Positions 43,369 to 55,169 of a DNA stretch of 64,000 nucleotides are shown here, piece by piece. The notes beneath the pieces are model-generated. The model made no database searches. It saw only the letters and a list, made by a program, of their open reading frames with translations, and was not told where the DNA came from. The stretch covers positions 248,001-312,000 of the forward strand of contig NZ_CANMAA010000002.1 in assembly GCF_947495735.1 (NCBI RefSeq). Reading direction: 5' to 3'. Every line of letters begins with the position of its first letter. The first letter of the stretch is position 1. The position numbers were made by a program, and so were the translations under genes. Origin of the DNA: an uncultured Pseudokineococcus sp. Lineage in GTDB: Bacteria; Actinomycetota; Actinomycetes; Actinomycetales; Quadrisphaeraceae.

Positions 43369-44556
43369 GTGCTCGTCATCGCGTGCCCCGGCCAGGGGTC
43401 TCAGACGCCAGGCTTCCTCACCCCGTGGCTGGAGGTCCCCGGCTTCGCCGACCGCCTCCACTGGCTGTCGGCCGTCTCCGGCCTCGACCTCGAGGCCCAC
43501 GGAACCACCTCGGACGCCGAGACCATCCGCGACACCGCGGTGGCCCAGCCCCTCATCGTGGCCAGCGGCCTCGTCTCGCTCCTGGCCCTGTTCCCCCAGC
43601 CGGCCGACGCCTTCGCGGTCGTCGGGGCGGGCGCCGGCCACAGCGTCGGCGAGATCACCGCCGCGGCCGCCTCGGGCGTGCTGTCGGCCGAGCAGGCCAT
43701 GGTGCTCGTCCGCGAGCGCGGCCGGGCGATGGCCAGGGCCAGCGCGCAGGCGCCGACGGGCATGAGCGCGGTCGTCGGCGGCGAGGCGGACGACGTGGCC
43801 GCGGCCCTCGAGCGCCACGGGCTGGTCGCCGCCAACGCCAACGGCGCCGGGCAGGTCGTGGCCGCGGGGACCCACCCGCAGCTGGAGGCCCTGCGCGCCG
43901 ACGCGCCCGCGAGGGCCCGGGTCATCCCGCTCCAGGTGGCCGGCGCCTTCCACACCGAGCACATGGCCCCCGCGGTGCCCGTGCTGGAGCGCCTCGCCCG
44001 CGCCGTCACCACGCGCGACCCGCGGGTGCTGCTGGCCTCCAACGCCGACGGCACCGTGGTGCACGACGGCCGCGAGGTGCTCGCGCGCCTCGTCGCCCAG
44101 GTCGCGCGCCCGGTGCGCTGGGACCTGTGCATGCAGACCTTCGCCGACCTCGGCGTCACGGGCGTGCTGGAGGTGCCGCCCGCGGGCACGCTGGCGAACC
44201 TCGCCAAGCGGGCGCTGCCCGGGGTGGAGACCTTCGCGCTCAAGACGCCGGACCAGCTCGACGCCGCCCGCGAGTTCGTGGCCCGCCACGGCGAGCGCAG
44301 CACGGTGACGACCTCGCCGACCTGGCGCCTCGTCGTCGCCCCCGCCAAGGGCGTCGTGCGCGTCCAGGGACCGCAGGAGGAGGGCGCCGCGGTCGAGACG
44401 GGCGCTGTCGTCGCCCGGGTCGAGGGCCTGCGCGACGGCGTCGACGCCACCGCGCCCCACGGCGGGCGCGTCGTGGAGTGGCTGGTGGAGGACGGCGACC
44501 CGGTCTCCACGGGGCAACCCCTCCTGCGCCTGCACCCCGCGGGCGGTGCGGCGTGA
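43369..44556 (+). CDS. fabD: Malonyl-CoA:ACP transacylase with C-terminal biotinyl-like domain
   Basis: A 395-residue protein. Residues 1-310 are FabD: VLVIACPGQGSQTPGFLTPWL, the nucleophile in GAGHSVGE (S92) and the partner in AGAFHTEHMAPA (H195). It moves malonyl groups from CoA to ACP. Residues about 315-395 add a biotinyl/lipoyl-type domain (VVAPAKGVVRVQG, GAVVARVEG, TAPHGGRVVEWLVEDGDPVS, GQPLLRLHP) whose hairpin reads EGLRDGVDA, without the lysine that is biotinylated or lipoylated. GTG at 43369 is preferred over GTG 43345, since FabD proteins begin at this point and CAGAGT lies six bases upstream. ATGA-type overlap (GTGA) with fabH. Confidence 0.92.
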   Translation: MLVIACPGQGSQTPGFLTPWLEVPGFADRLHWLSAVSGLDLEAHGTTSDAETIRDTAVAQPLIVASGLVSLLALFPQPADAFAVVGAGAGHSVGEITAAAASGVLSAEQAMVLVRERGRAMARASAQAPTGMSAVVGGEADDVAAALERHGLVAANANGAGQVVAAGTHPQLEALRADAPARARVIPLQVAGAFHTEHMAPAVPVLERLARAVTTRDPRVLLASNADGTVVHDGREVLARLVAQVARPVRWDLCMQTFADLGVTGVLEVPPAGTLANLAKRALPGVETFALKTPDQLDAAREFVARHGERSTVTTSPTWRLVVAPAKGVVRVQGPQEEGAAVETGAVVARVEGLRDGVDATAPHGGRVVEWLVEDGDPVSTGQPLLRLHPAGGAA

Positions 44557-45578
44557 GCGCCCCGAGCACGCCCCCGGTCCTGGCCACGCGCCGCGGCCCC
44601 GAGCACGCCCGCATCCTCGGCGTGGGCGCCTGGCGACCCGAGCGGGTGGTCACCAACGAGGAGATCTGCCAGCACATCGACTCCACCGACGAGTGGATCC
44701 GCCAGCGCACCGGCATCGAGAGCCGGGGCTGGGCGGACGCCGACACCTCGGTCGTCGACATGTCGGTGCACGCCGGCGCCGAGGCGCTGGCCGCCGCGGG
44801 CGTGGACCCCTCCGCGGTGGGCGCCGTCATAGTCGCCACCGTCTCCCACCCGTACCAGACGCCGGCTGCCGCCACCCAGGTCGCCGACCGGCTCGGGGCG
44901 ACACCCGCTGCAGCGTGGGACATCTCGGCCGGGTGCGCGGCGTTCTGCCACGCCGTCGCCCAGGCCGCCGACCTCGTGCGCGGCGGCACCTCCGAGCACG
45001 TCCTGGTCATCGGCGTCGACAAGCTGTCGGACTGGACCGACCTCACGGACCGCTCGACCGCCTTCCTGTTCGCGGACGGCGCCGGCGCCGTGGTGGTGGG
45101 CCCCTCGGACACCCCGGGCATCGGCCCGACGGTGTGGGGCTCCGACGGCTCGATGTGGGACGTCATCCGCAGCCGCACCTCGTGGCTGGAGCACCGCGGC
45201 GTCGACGCGGGCGCCATCGCGTGGCCGGCGCTCGCGCAGGAGGGCCAGAAGGTCTTCCGCTGGGCCGTCTTCGCCATGGCCCCGCTCGCGCAGCAGGCCA
45301 TCGACGCCGCCGGCATCAGCGCCGGGGACCTCGCGGCGTTCATCCCGCACCAGGCCAACGTGCGCATCATCGACAAGCTGGCCAGCCAGATCGGGCTGCC
45401 GGAGAGCGTCGCGATCGCCCGGGACATCCGGACGACGGGCAACACCTCCGCCGCCTCCGTGCCGCTGGCCATGCACCGGATGCTCGCCGAGGGGCAGGCG
45501 CCCTCCGGCGGCCTCGCCCTGCTCGTCGGCTTCGGCGCCGGCCTCTCCTACGCCGCGCAGGTCGTCGTCCTGCCGTAG
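44553..45578 (+). CDS. fabH: 3-oxoacyl-ACP synthase III
   Basis: A 341-residue condensing enzyme with the Cys-His-Asn triad: C128 in DISAGCAAFCHAVAQA, H266 in FIPHQANVRI, N297 in TTGNTSAASVP. It starts fatty acids by joining an acyl-CoA with malonyl-ACP. DEWIRQRTGIESRGWA and the final VGFGAGLSYAAQVV are standard. GTG at 44553 overlaps the fabD stop by four bases. A small perfect hairpin (45585-45600) follows the stop within the operon. Confidence 0.95.
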   Translation: MSAPSTPPVLATRRGPEHARILGVGAWRPERVVTNEEICQHIDSTDEWIRQRTGIESRGWADADTSVVDMSVHAGAEALAAAGVDPSAVGAVIVATVSHPYQTPAAATQVADRLGATPAAAWDISAGCAAFCHAVAQAADLVRGGTSEHVLVIGVDKLSDWTDLTDRSTAFLFADGAGAVVVGPSDTPGIGPTVWGSDGSMWDVIRSRTSWLEHRGVDAGAIAWPALAQEGQKVFRWAVFAMAPLAQQAIDAAGISAGDLAAFIPHQANVRIIDKLASQIGLPESVAIARDIRTTGNTSAASVPLAMHRMLAEGQAPSGGLALLVGFGAGLSYAAQVVVLP

Positions 45579-45584
45579 CCCCGC

Positions 45585-45600
45585 GCCGGCTCCCGCCGGC
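45585..45600 (+). terminator. Small hairpin after fabH
   Basis: GCCGGC-TCCC-GCCGGC, a perfect six-base stem, seven bases after the fabH stop and about 100 bp before acpP. It may reduce read-through or protect message ends. Confidence 0.4.
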
Positions 45601-45702
45601 CGCACAGTCCCCCCGCCCCGGCGGGTGCACCACCAGCACCACCGAGACCCGCACGACCCCACGGCGCGCACCCGGCGCGCCCGAGACGAGGAGCACGCCC
45701 CC

Positions 45703-45951
45703 ATGGCTCAGTCCGAGAACGAGATCCTCGACGGCATCGCCGAGCTCGTGAACGAGGAGACCGGCCTCCCCAAGGAGTCGGTCGAGATGGACAAGTCCTT
45801 CACCGACGACCTCGACATCGACTCGCTGTCGATGACCTCGATCGTCGTGCACGCCGAGGAGAAGTTCGGCGTGACGATCCCCGACGAGGACAGCAAGAAC
45901 CTCCGCACGGTGCGCGACGTCGTCGCCTACATCCAGCAGGCCCAGGGCTGA
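45703..45951 (+). CDS. acpP: Acyl carrier protein
   Basis: An 82-residue acidic ACP. The phosphopantetheine serine is S41 in DDLDIDSLSMTSIV, and EKFGVTIPDEDSKNLRTVRDVVAYIQ is the typical third and fourth helix. It carries growing acyl chains for FabD, FabH and FabF. ATG at 45703 has GAGGAG nine bases ahead. It is set apart from fabH by 124 bp and from fabF by 167 bp holding strong hairpins, which fits its need for a higher protein level. Confidence 0.97.
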   Translation: MAQSENEILDGIAELVNEETGLPKESVEMDKSFTDDLDIDSLSMTSIVVHAEEKFGVTIPDEDSKNLRTVRDVVAYIQQAQG

Positions 45952-45965
45952 CCAGGCCCTGAGCA

Positions 45966-46058
45966 CGACCCGCCCGGCCGGTTCCCACCGGCTCGGCGGG
46001 TCGCCCTCCCCGGCCGGCCGCGCGCCGGCCGGGCGGGGGCCTCGCCCGACGAGGCCCC
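45966..46058 (+). other. Three consecutive strong hairpins between acpP and fabF
   Basis: First stem CGACCCGCC (45966-45974) with GGCGGGTCG (45995-46003), with more pairing inside. Second, a perfect 10-bp stem CCCGGCCGGC (46009-46018) with GCCGGCCGGG (46024-46033). Third, a perfect 9-bp stem GGGGCCTCG (46036-46044) with CGAGGCCCC (46050-46058). They occupy almost the whole intergenic gap, are not followed by T-runs, and fabF is on the same strand beyond. Confidence 0.8.
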
Positions 46059-46118
46059 GTCCCGACACCACGACCTCGGCCGCCCAGCGCGGCAGGACCA
46101 CGACCTGGAGGGCACGCC

Positions 46119-47401
<1,283 letters not shown>

Positions 47402-47405
<4 letters not shown>

Positions 47406-48841
47406 GCGCGGTGGCGGCCCCCGAGGCCGTCAGGTCGGCGGACGTCGACCCCAAGGACCCGATGCACCGGCTGCGCACCCTCTTCGACGAGGGGACGGCC
47501 GAGGCCATCACCCCCGCCGACGACTCGGGGATGCTCGCGGCCACGGGCCTCGTCGAGGGCGCGCCCGCCGTCGCGTTCGCCTGCGACGCCCGGGTGCAGG
47601 GCGGCGCCATGGGCGCCGCCGGCAGCCGCGTGATCCTCGCCGCGTACGAGCGCGCCCTCGCCGACGACGTGCCCGTCGTCGGCGTGTGGCACTCCGGCGG
47701 GGCGCGGCTGCGCGAGGGCGTCGTCTCCCTCGACGCCTTCGGCGCCGTGTTCGCCGTGATGACGCGCGCCTCCGGCGTCGTCCCGCAGATCTCCGTCGTC
47801 GTCGGCCCCGCCGCGGGCGGCGCCGCCTACGGCCCCGCGCTGACCGACGTCGTCGTCCTGGCGCCCGAGGGCCGCGTGTTCGTCACCGGGCCGGACGTCG
47901 TCCGCTCGGTGACCGGAGAGGACGTCGACGCCGCCCGCCTCGGGGGCCCCGAGCCCCACGGGCGCCGCTCCGGCGTCGTCCACGTGGTGGCCGAGTCCCA
48001 GCGCGGCGCCTACGCGCAGGCCCGCAAGCTCGTCCACCTGCTCGGCGCCCAGGGCTCCCTGGACGTCGCCGCCGTGGCCGAGCGCGACCTGTCGGCCCAC
48101 CTGCCGGAGAACGTCAAGCGGGCCTACGACGTGCACCCGCTCGTCGACGGCCTGCTCGACTCCCCCGCCGGCCACGGCGAGGACCAGGGCTCGCTCGAGC
48201 TCCACCCGCGCTGGGCCCCCAACGTCGTCACCGCCCTGGGGCGCATGGGCGGGCGCACGGTCGGCGTCGTCGCCAACAACCCGCTGCGCCTCGGCGGCTG
48301 CCTGGACTCCTCCTCGGCGGAGAAGGCCGCTCGCTTCGTCCGGATGTGCGACTCCCTCGGCGTGCCCCTCGTCGTGGTCGTGGACGTGCCGGGCTACCTG
48401 CCCGGCGTCGGCCAGGAGTGGGACGGCGTCGTGCGCCGCGGCGCGAAGCTGCTGCACGCCTTCGCCGAGTCGGTGGTCCCGCGCGTGACCCTGGTGACGC
48501 GCAAGACCTACGGCGGCGCCTACATCGCCATGAACTCGCGCTCGCTCGGCGCCACCCGCGTCTTCGCCTGGCCGACGTCCGAGGTCGCCGTCATGGGGGC
48601 CGTCGCCGCCATCCGCGTCCTGCACCGCCGTCGGCTGGCCGAGGTGCCGGAGGACGCGCGGGCCCAGGTCGAGGCCGAGCTGGCCGCCGAGCACGAGCAG
48701 CTCTCCGGCGGGCTGGCGCGCGCCGTCGAGATCGGCGTCGTGGACGAGGTCGTCGAGCCCGCGGCCACCCGCACCGCCCTGGCCCGGGCCCTCGCCGAGG
48801 CGCCCCAGCGCCGCGGCCGCCACGGCAACATCCCGCTCTAG
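47402..48841 (+). CDS. accD: Acyl-CoA carboxylase carboxyltransferase (beta) subunit, AccD type
   Basis: A 479-residue carboxyltransferase: [22 protein letters not shown] and [20 protein letters not shown] form the first oxyanion region, [10 protein letters not shown] and [24 protein letters not shown] the link, and [23 protein letters not shown] plus [23 protein letters not shown] the second. It should form malonyl-CoA or propionyl-CoA carboxylation product with an AccA biotin subunit encoded elsewhere. Position after fabF, by ATGA overlap, resembles accD6 in mycobacteria, so malonyl-CoA supply for FabD is likely. Confidence 0.92.
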
Positions 48842-48877
48842 GCCAGCGCACCTCGCCCGCGAGCCGCGCCGGCGGGC

Positions 48878-48896
48878 CCAGCCCCGGACGGGCTGG
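48878..48896 (+). terminator. Terminator of the fab-accD operon
   Basis: CCAGCCC (48878-48884), loop CGGAC, GGGCTGG (48890-48896), a perfect 7-bp stem 37 bases past the accD stop and before the riboswitch promoter. Confidence 0.6.
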
Positions 48897-48932
48897 CGCG
48901 CACGGCCGGCCAGAGGCGCAGCCGGGCGAGAG

Positions 48933-48938
48933 GTACGG
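48933..48938 (+). promoter_or_regulatory. Candidate -10 box of the TPP riboswitch RNA
   Basis: TACGGT at 48933-48938 is in the form of the other -10 boxes in the window and would start an RNA about 48945, just ahead of the riboswitch's first helix. Confidence 0.5.
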
Positions 48939-48947
48939 TGCGGACGT

Positions 48948-49036
48948 TGCGCGGGAGCCCGGGACCAGCGGGCTGAGAGGACGGCCGAGCCGTCGACCGC
49001 TGGACCTGTCCGGATCATGCCGGCGTAGGGAGCACT
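48948..49036 (+). ncRNA. TPP riboswitch (THI box)
   Basis: The sequence carries the conserved TPP aptamer elements in order: GCGGGAGCCC (48951-48960), CTGAGA (48973-48978) in GGGCTGAGAGG, GACCTG (49003-49008), and CCGGATCATGCCGGCGTAGG with GGGAG at its end. GGGAG (49028-49032) is also a ribosome-binding sequence five bases from a GTG at 49038. It senses thiamine diphosphate. It is on the plus strand while the adjacent gene, thiE, is on the minus strand; the first plus-strand thiamine gene is thiO at 49805. A perfect hairpin at 49066-49090 may be the expression platform. Confidence 0.92.
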
Positions 49037-49065
49037 CGTGGTCGCTGCAGCACCGCCCGTCCCAG

Positions 49066-49090
49066 GCCGGGCCGGACCTCTCGGCCCGGC
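49066..49090 (+). terminator. Hairpin behind the TPP riboswitch
   Basis: GCCGGGCC (49066-49073) pairs with GGCCCGGC (49083-49090) over a nine-base loop. On the plus strand it could be the riboswitch's terminator; on the minus strand it lies 14 bases after the thiE stop and could end thiE. Confidence 0.5.
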
Positions 49091-49103
49091 TCGCTCCTCG
49101 GGC

Positions 49104-49769
49104 TCAGCCGCGCTCGCGGAGCCGGCGCGCGAGGTCCGCGGCCGCCGCGCCGGGGTCGTCGGCCTCGGTGAGCGCGCGCACGACGACGACGCGCCGCGCG
49201 CCGGCGTCCAGCACCTCGTCCAGGGTCGTGGCGTCCACGCCACCGATCGCGAACCACGGGCGCTCCCCCGCCGTCGCGGCCGCGTGCCGCACGAGGTCCA
49301 GCCCGGCCGCCGGGCGCCCGGGCTTGGTCGGGGTCGCCCAGGTCGGCCCGGTGCAGGCGTAGTCGACGTCCGGGTCCGCCAGGGCGGCGTCCCACTGGTC
49401 CGGGCCGTGGGTCGAGCGCCCGAGGACGACGTCGTCGCCCACCAGCCGCCGCGCCTGCACGGGCGCGAGGTCGCGCTGGCCGACGTGCAGGACGTCGGCG
49501 CCCGCCGTCGCCGCGACGTCGGCCCGGTCGTTGACCGCCAGCAGGGCGCCGTGGCGGCGCGCCGCGTCGGCGAAGACCTCGAGGAGGTCGAGCTCGTCGG
49601 CCGCCTCGAGGCCCTTCTCGCGCAGCTGGACGACGTCCACGCCGCCGGCGAGGACGGCGTCGAGGAAGTCGGGCAGGTCGCCGCGCTCCCGCCGGCCGTC
49701 CGTGCACAGGTAGAGGCGCGCGCCCGCCAGGCGGCCGAGACGGGTGCGGCGGTCCACGGGTGCGCTCAT
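49104..49769 (-). CDS. thiE: Thiamine-phosphate synthase
   Basis: A 221-residue TIM-barrel enzyme. [98 protein letters not shown] and [29 protein letters not shown] are the ThiE motifs. It joins hydroxymethylpyrimidine diphosphate with the thiazole phosphate. It is divergent from thiO, with only 35 bp between starts. CAGACT a few bases upstream of the ATG suggests its own leaderless promoter. It lies entirely opposite the RNA that the riboswitch would begin. Confidence 0.95.
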   Translation of the reverse strand: MSAPVDRRTRLGRLAGARLYLCTDGRRERGDLPDFLDAVLAGGVDVVQLREKGLEAADELDLLEVFADAARRHGALLAVNDRADVAATAGADVLHVGQRDLAPVQARRLVGDDVVLGRSTHGPDQWDAALADPDVDYACTGPTWATPTKPGRPAAGLDLVRHAAATAGERPWFAIGGVDATTLDEVLDAGARRVVVVRALTEADDPGAAAADLARRLRERG

Positions 49770-49804
49770 GCGGGCGAGTCTGCCGCGCGCGCAGGGGGTC
49801 AGCC

Positions 49805-51019
49805 GTGACCGCGCTCGGCGGACGCCCCTCCGCGACGCCCCCGCCCGAGGCGACGGGAGGCGCCGAGGCGCCCCGGGAGGTCGACGTCGTCGTCCTGGGC
49901 GGCGGCGTCGTGGGCTCCTCCTGCGCGTGGCAGCTGGCCCGCCGCGGGCGGTCCGTGGCGGTCTGCGACGGCGACCCGACCCGCGGGGCCTGGGCCGTCG
50001 CGGCCGGGATGCTCGCGCCGGGCTCGGAGCTGCGGCACGGCGGCGAGGACGTCCACGCGCTCTCGCTGGCCGCGGCGCGGGGGTTCGAGCAGTACGTCGC
50101 CGCCGTGCTCGAGGACTCCGGGGCGTCCGCCCGGACCGACCTCGGGCACCGCCGCACGGGCTCCCTCGCGCTGGCGGGCGACGTCGACGACCGCGCCGTC
50201 CTCGACGACGTCCTGGAGCTGCAGCGCGCCCTCGGGCTGTCGGCCGAGCGGCTGGGCGCCCGCGCGTGCCGCCGGCTCGAGCCGCACCTCGACCCCGGCA
50301 TCGCCGGCGGCGTCCTCGTGGAGGACGACCACCAGGTGGACCCGCGCCGCCTCGTCGCGGCCCTGCGCACCGCGGCGGGGCGCCGGGGCGCCGTCGCCGT
50401 GCGCCAGGACGCGTCCGTGCTCGTCGAGGACGGGCGCGCGGTGGGCGTCCGGCTGCCCGGCGGCCGCGAGATCCGCTCCGGCGTCGTGGTGCTCGCGACC
50501 GGGGCGTGGTCCGGGCTCGTCGACGGCGTCCCGGACGACGCGCTGCCGCCCGTCCACCCCGTCAAGGGCCAGATCATGCGCCTGGCCATGCCGGCCGGCG
50601 ACCCGCTGCTGACCCGCGTCGTGCGGGCCACCGTCCGCGGGCGCCCCGTCTACCTCGTGCCGCGCGAGGACGGCGAGCTCGTCCTCGGCGCGACCACGGA
50701 GGACGCAGGCTTCGACCGCACCGTCACCGCCGGGGCCGTGCACGACCTCCTGCGGGACGCGGCCGCCGTCCTGCCCGGGACGAGCGAGTGCGAGCTCGTG
50801 GAGGTCCAGGCCCGTCCCCGCCCCGGGTCGCCCGACGACCTGCCGCTCGTCGGCGCCACCGGCGTCCCCGGCCTGCTCCTGGCCACCGGCCACGCCCGCA
50901 ACGGCGTCCTCCTGTCCGGTCTCACCGGCCAGGTCGTCGCCGGGCTCGTCACCGGCGACGGCGTCCCCGACGTCGCCGCGCTCGCCGACCCCACCCGCTT
51001 CCGGAAGGACTCCCCGTGA
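49805..51019 (+). CDS. thiO: Glycine oxidase ThiO
   Basis: A 404-residue FAD amine oxidase: [21 protein letters not shown] (dinucleotide fold near residue 28), [41 protein letters not shown] and [20 protein letters not shown]. It oxidises glycine to dehydroglycine for thiazole synthesis. GTG at 49805 has AGGGGGT six bases ahead, so unlike many neighbours its message has a leader, in keeping with a long transcript from the riboswitch. It overlaps thiS by four bases. Confidence 0.93.
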   Translation: MTALGGRPSATPPPEATGGAEAPREVDVVVLGGGVVGSSCAWQLARRGRSVAVCDGDPTRGAWAVAAGMLAPGSELRHGGEDVHALSLAAARGFEQYVAAVLEDSGASARTDLGHRRTGSLALAGDVDDRAVLDDVLELQRALGLSAERLGARACRRLEPHLDPGIAGGVLVEDDHQVDPRRLVAALRTAAGRRGAVAVRQDASVLVEDGRAVGVRLPGGREIRSGVVVLATGAWSGLVDGVPDDALPPVHPVKGQIMRLAMPAGDPLLTRVVRATVRGRPVYLVPREDGELVLGATTEDAGFDRTVTAGAVHDLLRDAAAVLPGTSECELVEVQARPRPGSPDDLPLVGATGVPGLLLATGHARNGVLLSGLTGQVVAGLVTGDGVPDVAALADPTRFRKDSP

Positions 51020-51276
51020 CCAGCACGGACAGCACGTCCAGCACCGCCGAGGAGACGGTCGAGGTGCTCGCCAACGGCGAGGCGCTCGCCGTCCCGCAGG
51101 GCGCCACCGTCGCCGACGTCGCCGACCGGCTCCTCGAGGGGGCGGGCGGCGCCGAGCGGGCGCGCGGCGTCGCCGTCGCCGTCGACGACGAGGTCGTGCC
51201 GCGGGGCGCGTGGTCGTCCACGCCGGTCGCCGCCGGCGCCCGCGTCGAGGTGCTCCACGTCGTGGCGGGGGGCTGA
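51016..51276 (+). CDS. thiS: Sulfur carrier protein ThiS
   Basis: An 86-residue ubiquitin-like protein ending in the required Gly-Gly (VEVLHVVAGG), where ThiF adenylates and a thiocarboxylate is formed. It has LANGEALAVPQGATVADVADRL and VAVAVDDEVVPRGAW as usual, plus a roughly 15-residue Ser/Thr-rich N-terminal extension beyond minimal ThiS. GTG at 51016 overlaps thiO (GTGA) with AAGGA ahead. Confidence 0.92.
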   Translation: MTSTDSTSSTAEETVEVLANGEALAVPQGATVADVADRLLEGAGGAERARGVAVAVDDEVVPRGAWSSTPVAAGARVEVLHVVAGG

Positions 51277-53423
<2,147 letters not shown>

Positions 53424-53479
53424 CTCCGGCGCGTCCGCGGCGCATCGGCGCCCACGCCCGCAGCCGGCGACCGGCGGGG

Positions 53480-53983
53480 TCAGCCGACGCGGTGCAGCCA
53501 GCGGACGGGCGCGCCGTCGCCGGCGTAGCGGAAGGGCTCCAGCTCGTCGTCCCAGGCCGTGCCGAGCGCGAGCTCGAGCTCCGCGCGGACGTCGGCGGCC
53601 GAGTCGACGGACGCCTCGAGCGCCGCGCGCACCCTGTTCTCCGGCACGAGCACGTTGCCGTGGACGTCGGTGACGGCGTGGAAGATGCCGAGCTCGGGGG
53701 TGTGGCTCCACCGGCCCCCGTCGACGCCCTGGCTCGGCTCCTCGGTGACCTCGTAGCGCAGGTGCGCCCACCCCCGCAGTGCCGACGCCAGCCGGGCACC
53801 GGTGCCCTGCTCCGCCTGCCAGGACAGCTCGGTGCGGTAGGCGCCGGGGGCGACCGGCTGCTCGATCCAGTCCAGGGTCGCGGACACGCCGAGGACCCCG
53901 CTGGCCGCCCACTCGACGTGGGGCAGCAGCGCGCGGGGCGAGGAGTGCACGAAGAGAACTCCGCGCGTCAGTGCTCCGGGCAT
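53480..53983 (-). CDS. DUF3145 family protein
   Basis: A 167-residue protein with TRGVLFVHSSPRALLPHVEWAASGVLG, LSWQAEQGTGARLASALRGWAHLRYEVTEE and FHAVTDVHGNVLVPENRVRAAL, diagnostic of DUF3145, an actinobacterial family of unknown function commonly close to the fab genes. ATG at 53983 is behind AGGAGGGT at good distance. It converges with thiF. Confidence 0.88.
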   Translation of the reverse strand: MPGALTRGVLFVHSSPRALLPHVEWAASGVLGVSATLDWIEQPVAPGAYRTELSWQAEQGTGARLASALRGWAHLRYEVTEEPSQGVDGGRWSHTPELGIFHAVTDVHGNVLVPENRVRAALEASVDSAADVRAELELALGTAWDDELEPFRYAGDGAPVRWLHRVG

Positions 53984-54210
53984 GTCAGACCCTCCTGTGT
54001 CGGTGCTGCGAGGTGCGTCTTCCCCAACGTCCTCGAGAACCGGCCAGGCGGTCATGCATGTGCTCGTGCGGTGCCGACGGCACTGCCGTCGCGCGCATGG
54101 TGTCAGACGCAGGGTCGGCGTGCCAGCAGCGGGGGTCACCCGCACCCCGGCCGTCCGCGGCTGGGGACCGCGCGGGGCAGCTCCGGCCGGCGGGGCGCAC
54201 GATGGGACGC

Positions 54211-54843
54211 GTGAGCCCCAGCCAGCACCCGCGCCGTCCGACGTTCCTCGGGCCGCGCGCGATGGACAGCCTCGAGAGCCCCGGGGACGCCACCGGCCGC
54301 GAGGCCGCCGCGCACGCGACCGCCCGCCTGCTCGTCGAGGGGGCGCAGAGCTCCGGGGACGCCGAGGTGGCCGGCCGGCTGGTGGGCCTGGCCGACGAGC
54401 ACGGGCTCGAGCTGCTGGCCCAGCTGTGGGCCGACGCCTCGCCGGAGTCGCTGCCCGGGGCGCTGTGGCGGCTGTACGTCCTGCGCCAGTGGGTGCACGC
54501 GGCTCCCGCCGAGGCCTCGCGGCAGTTCGACGAGGGACGCCGCCGCGCGCCGGTCCTGGAGGCCGTCGCCGGCGTCGCCGACCCGCCCGGCCCCGACGAG
54601 GTGCGCCAGCAGGTCGACGCCGTGCTCGCCGGGGTCGCCACGGGCGACTTCGCCGTCACCCTCGAGCGGGCGGGGGCCTTCGCCCGCGTCGTCGCGGTGG
54701 GTCGGGCCGACCTCGCGGACAGCGACGTCTGGCCCGCCGGCGACAGCGAGGACGGCCTGACGACGTCGGCAGCGCGCCTCGTGCGCACCGCCGAGCACCT
54801 CGAGGCCTGCGCCGGCCGCTGGCGCTCGGGCTCGCTGCTCTGA
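54211..54843 (+). CDS. Hypothetical helical protein
   Basis: A 210-residue, Ala/Leu/Asp-rich, mostly helical protein: EAAAHATARLLVEGAQ, VAGRLVGLADEHGLELLAQLWADAS, LPGALWRLYVLRQWVHAAPAEASRQFDEGRRR. Not recognised as a named family, though the composition and codon use look like a genuine gene. CACGAT, seven bases before GTG 54211, has the leaderless geometry seen elsewhere and decides the start over ATG 54202. Divergent from the DUF3145 gene. Confidence 0.78.
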   Translation: MSPSQHPRRPTFLGPRAMDSLESPGDATGREAAAHATARLLVEGAQSSGDAEVAGRLVGLADEHGLELLAQLWADASPESLPGALWRLYVLRQWVHAAPAEASRQFDEGRRRAPVLEAVAGVADPPGPDEVRQQVDAVLAGVATGDFAVTLERAGAFARVVAVGRADLADSDVWPAGDSEDGLTTSAARLVRTAEHLEACAGRWRSGSLL

Positions 54844-55169
54844 CGCACCCGTCCGTCTCGTCCGGCGCTCGCGTCGTCCTCGGAGGTCGTCGAGCTCCTC
54901 GCCCCAGAGGGACCTCTCTGCACGACGGCGGGACCCGGCCACCGAGTGGGCCGTCCGAGAATCGTCCACAACCCCCGCGCCCCGGCGCGACGGGTGCACG
55001 GATCCGGAGCTACAGTTGGCGACGCGTCGGGCCGCGGTAGCCCCGGGCTCCACATGTAGCCGCTTCGAGCGGCCCCGCGCCGAGAGGCGCTCCCGGCCCG
55101 ACGCACTACTTCCCGCTCTGCACGGCGACGCGGCCGGTCCTGTTCCCTGCGTCGCCCGTCGCTCGAGAC
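54844..55169. other. Intergenic stretch, nothing clear
   Basis: Lies between two convergent genes. A small hairpin CAGAG/CTCTG near 54906-54921 may end the upstream gene. TACAGT near 55011 has the form of a -10 box but no gene follows on the plus strand. No RNA gene is recognised. Confidence 0.45.
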
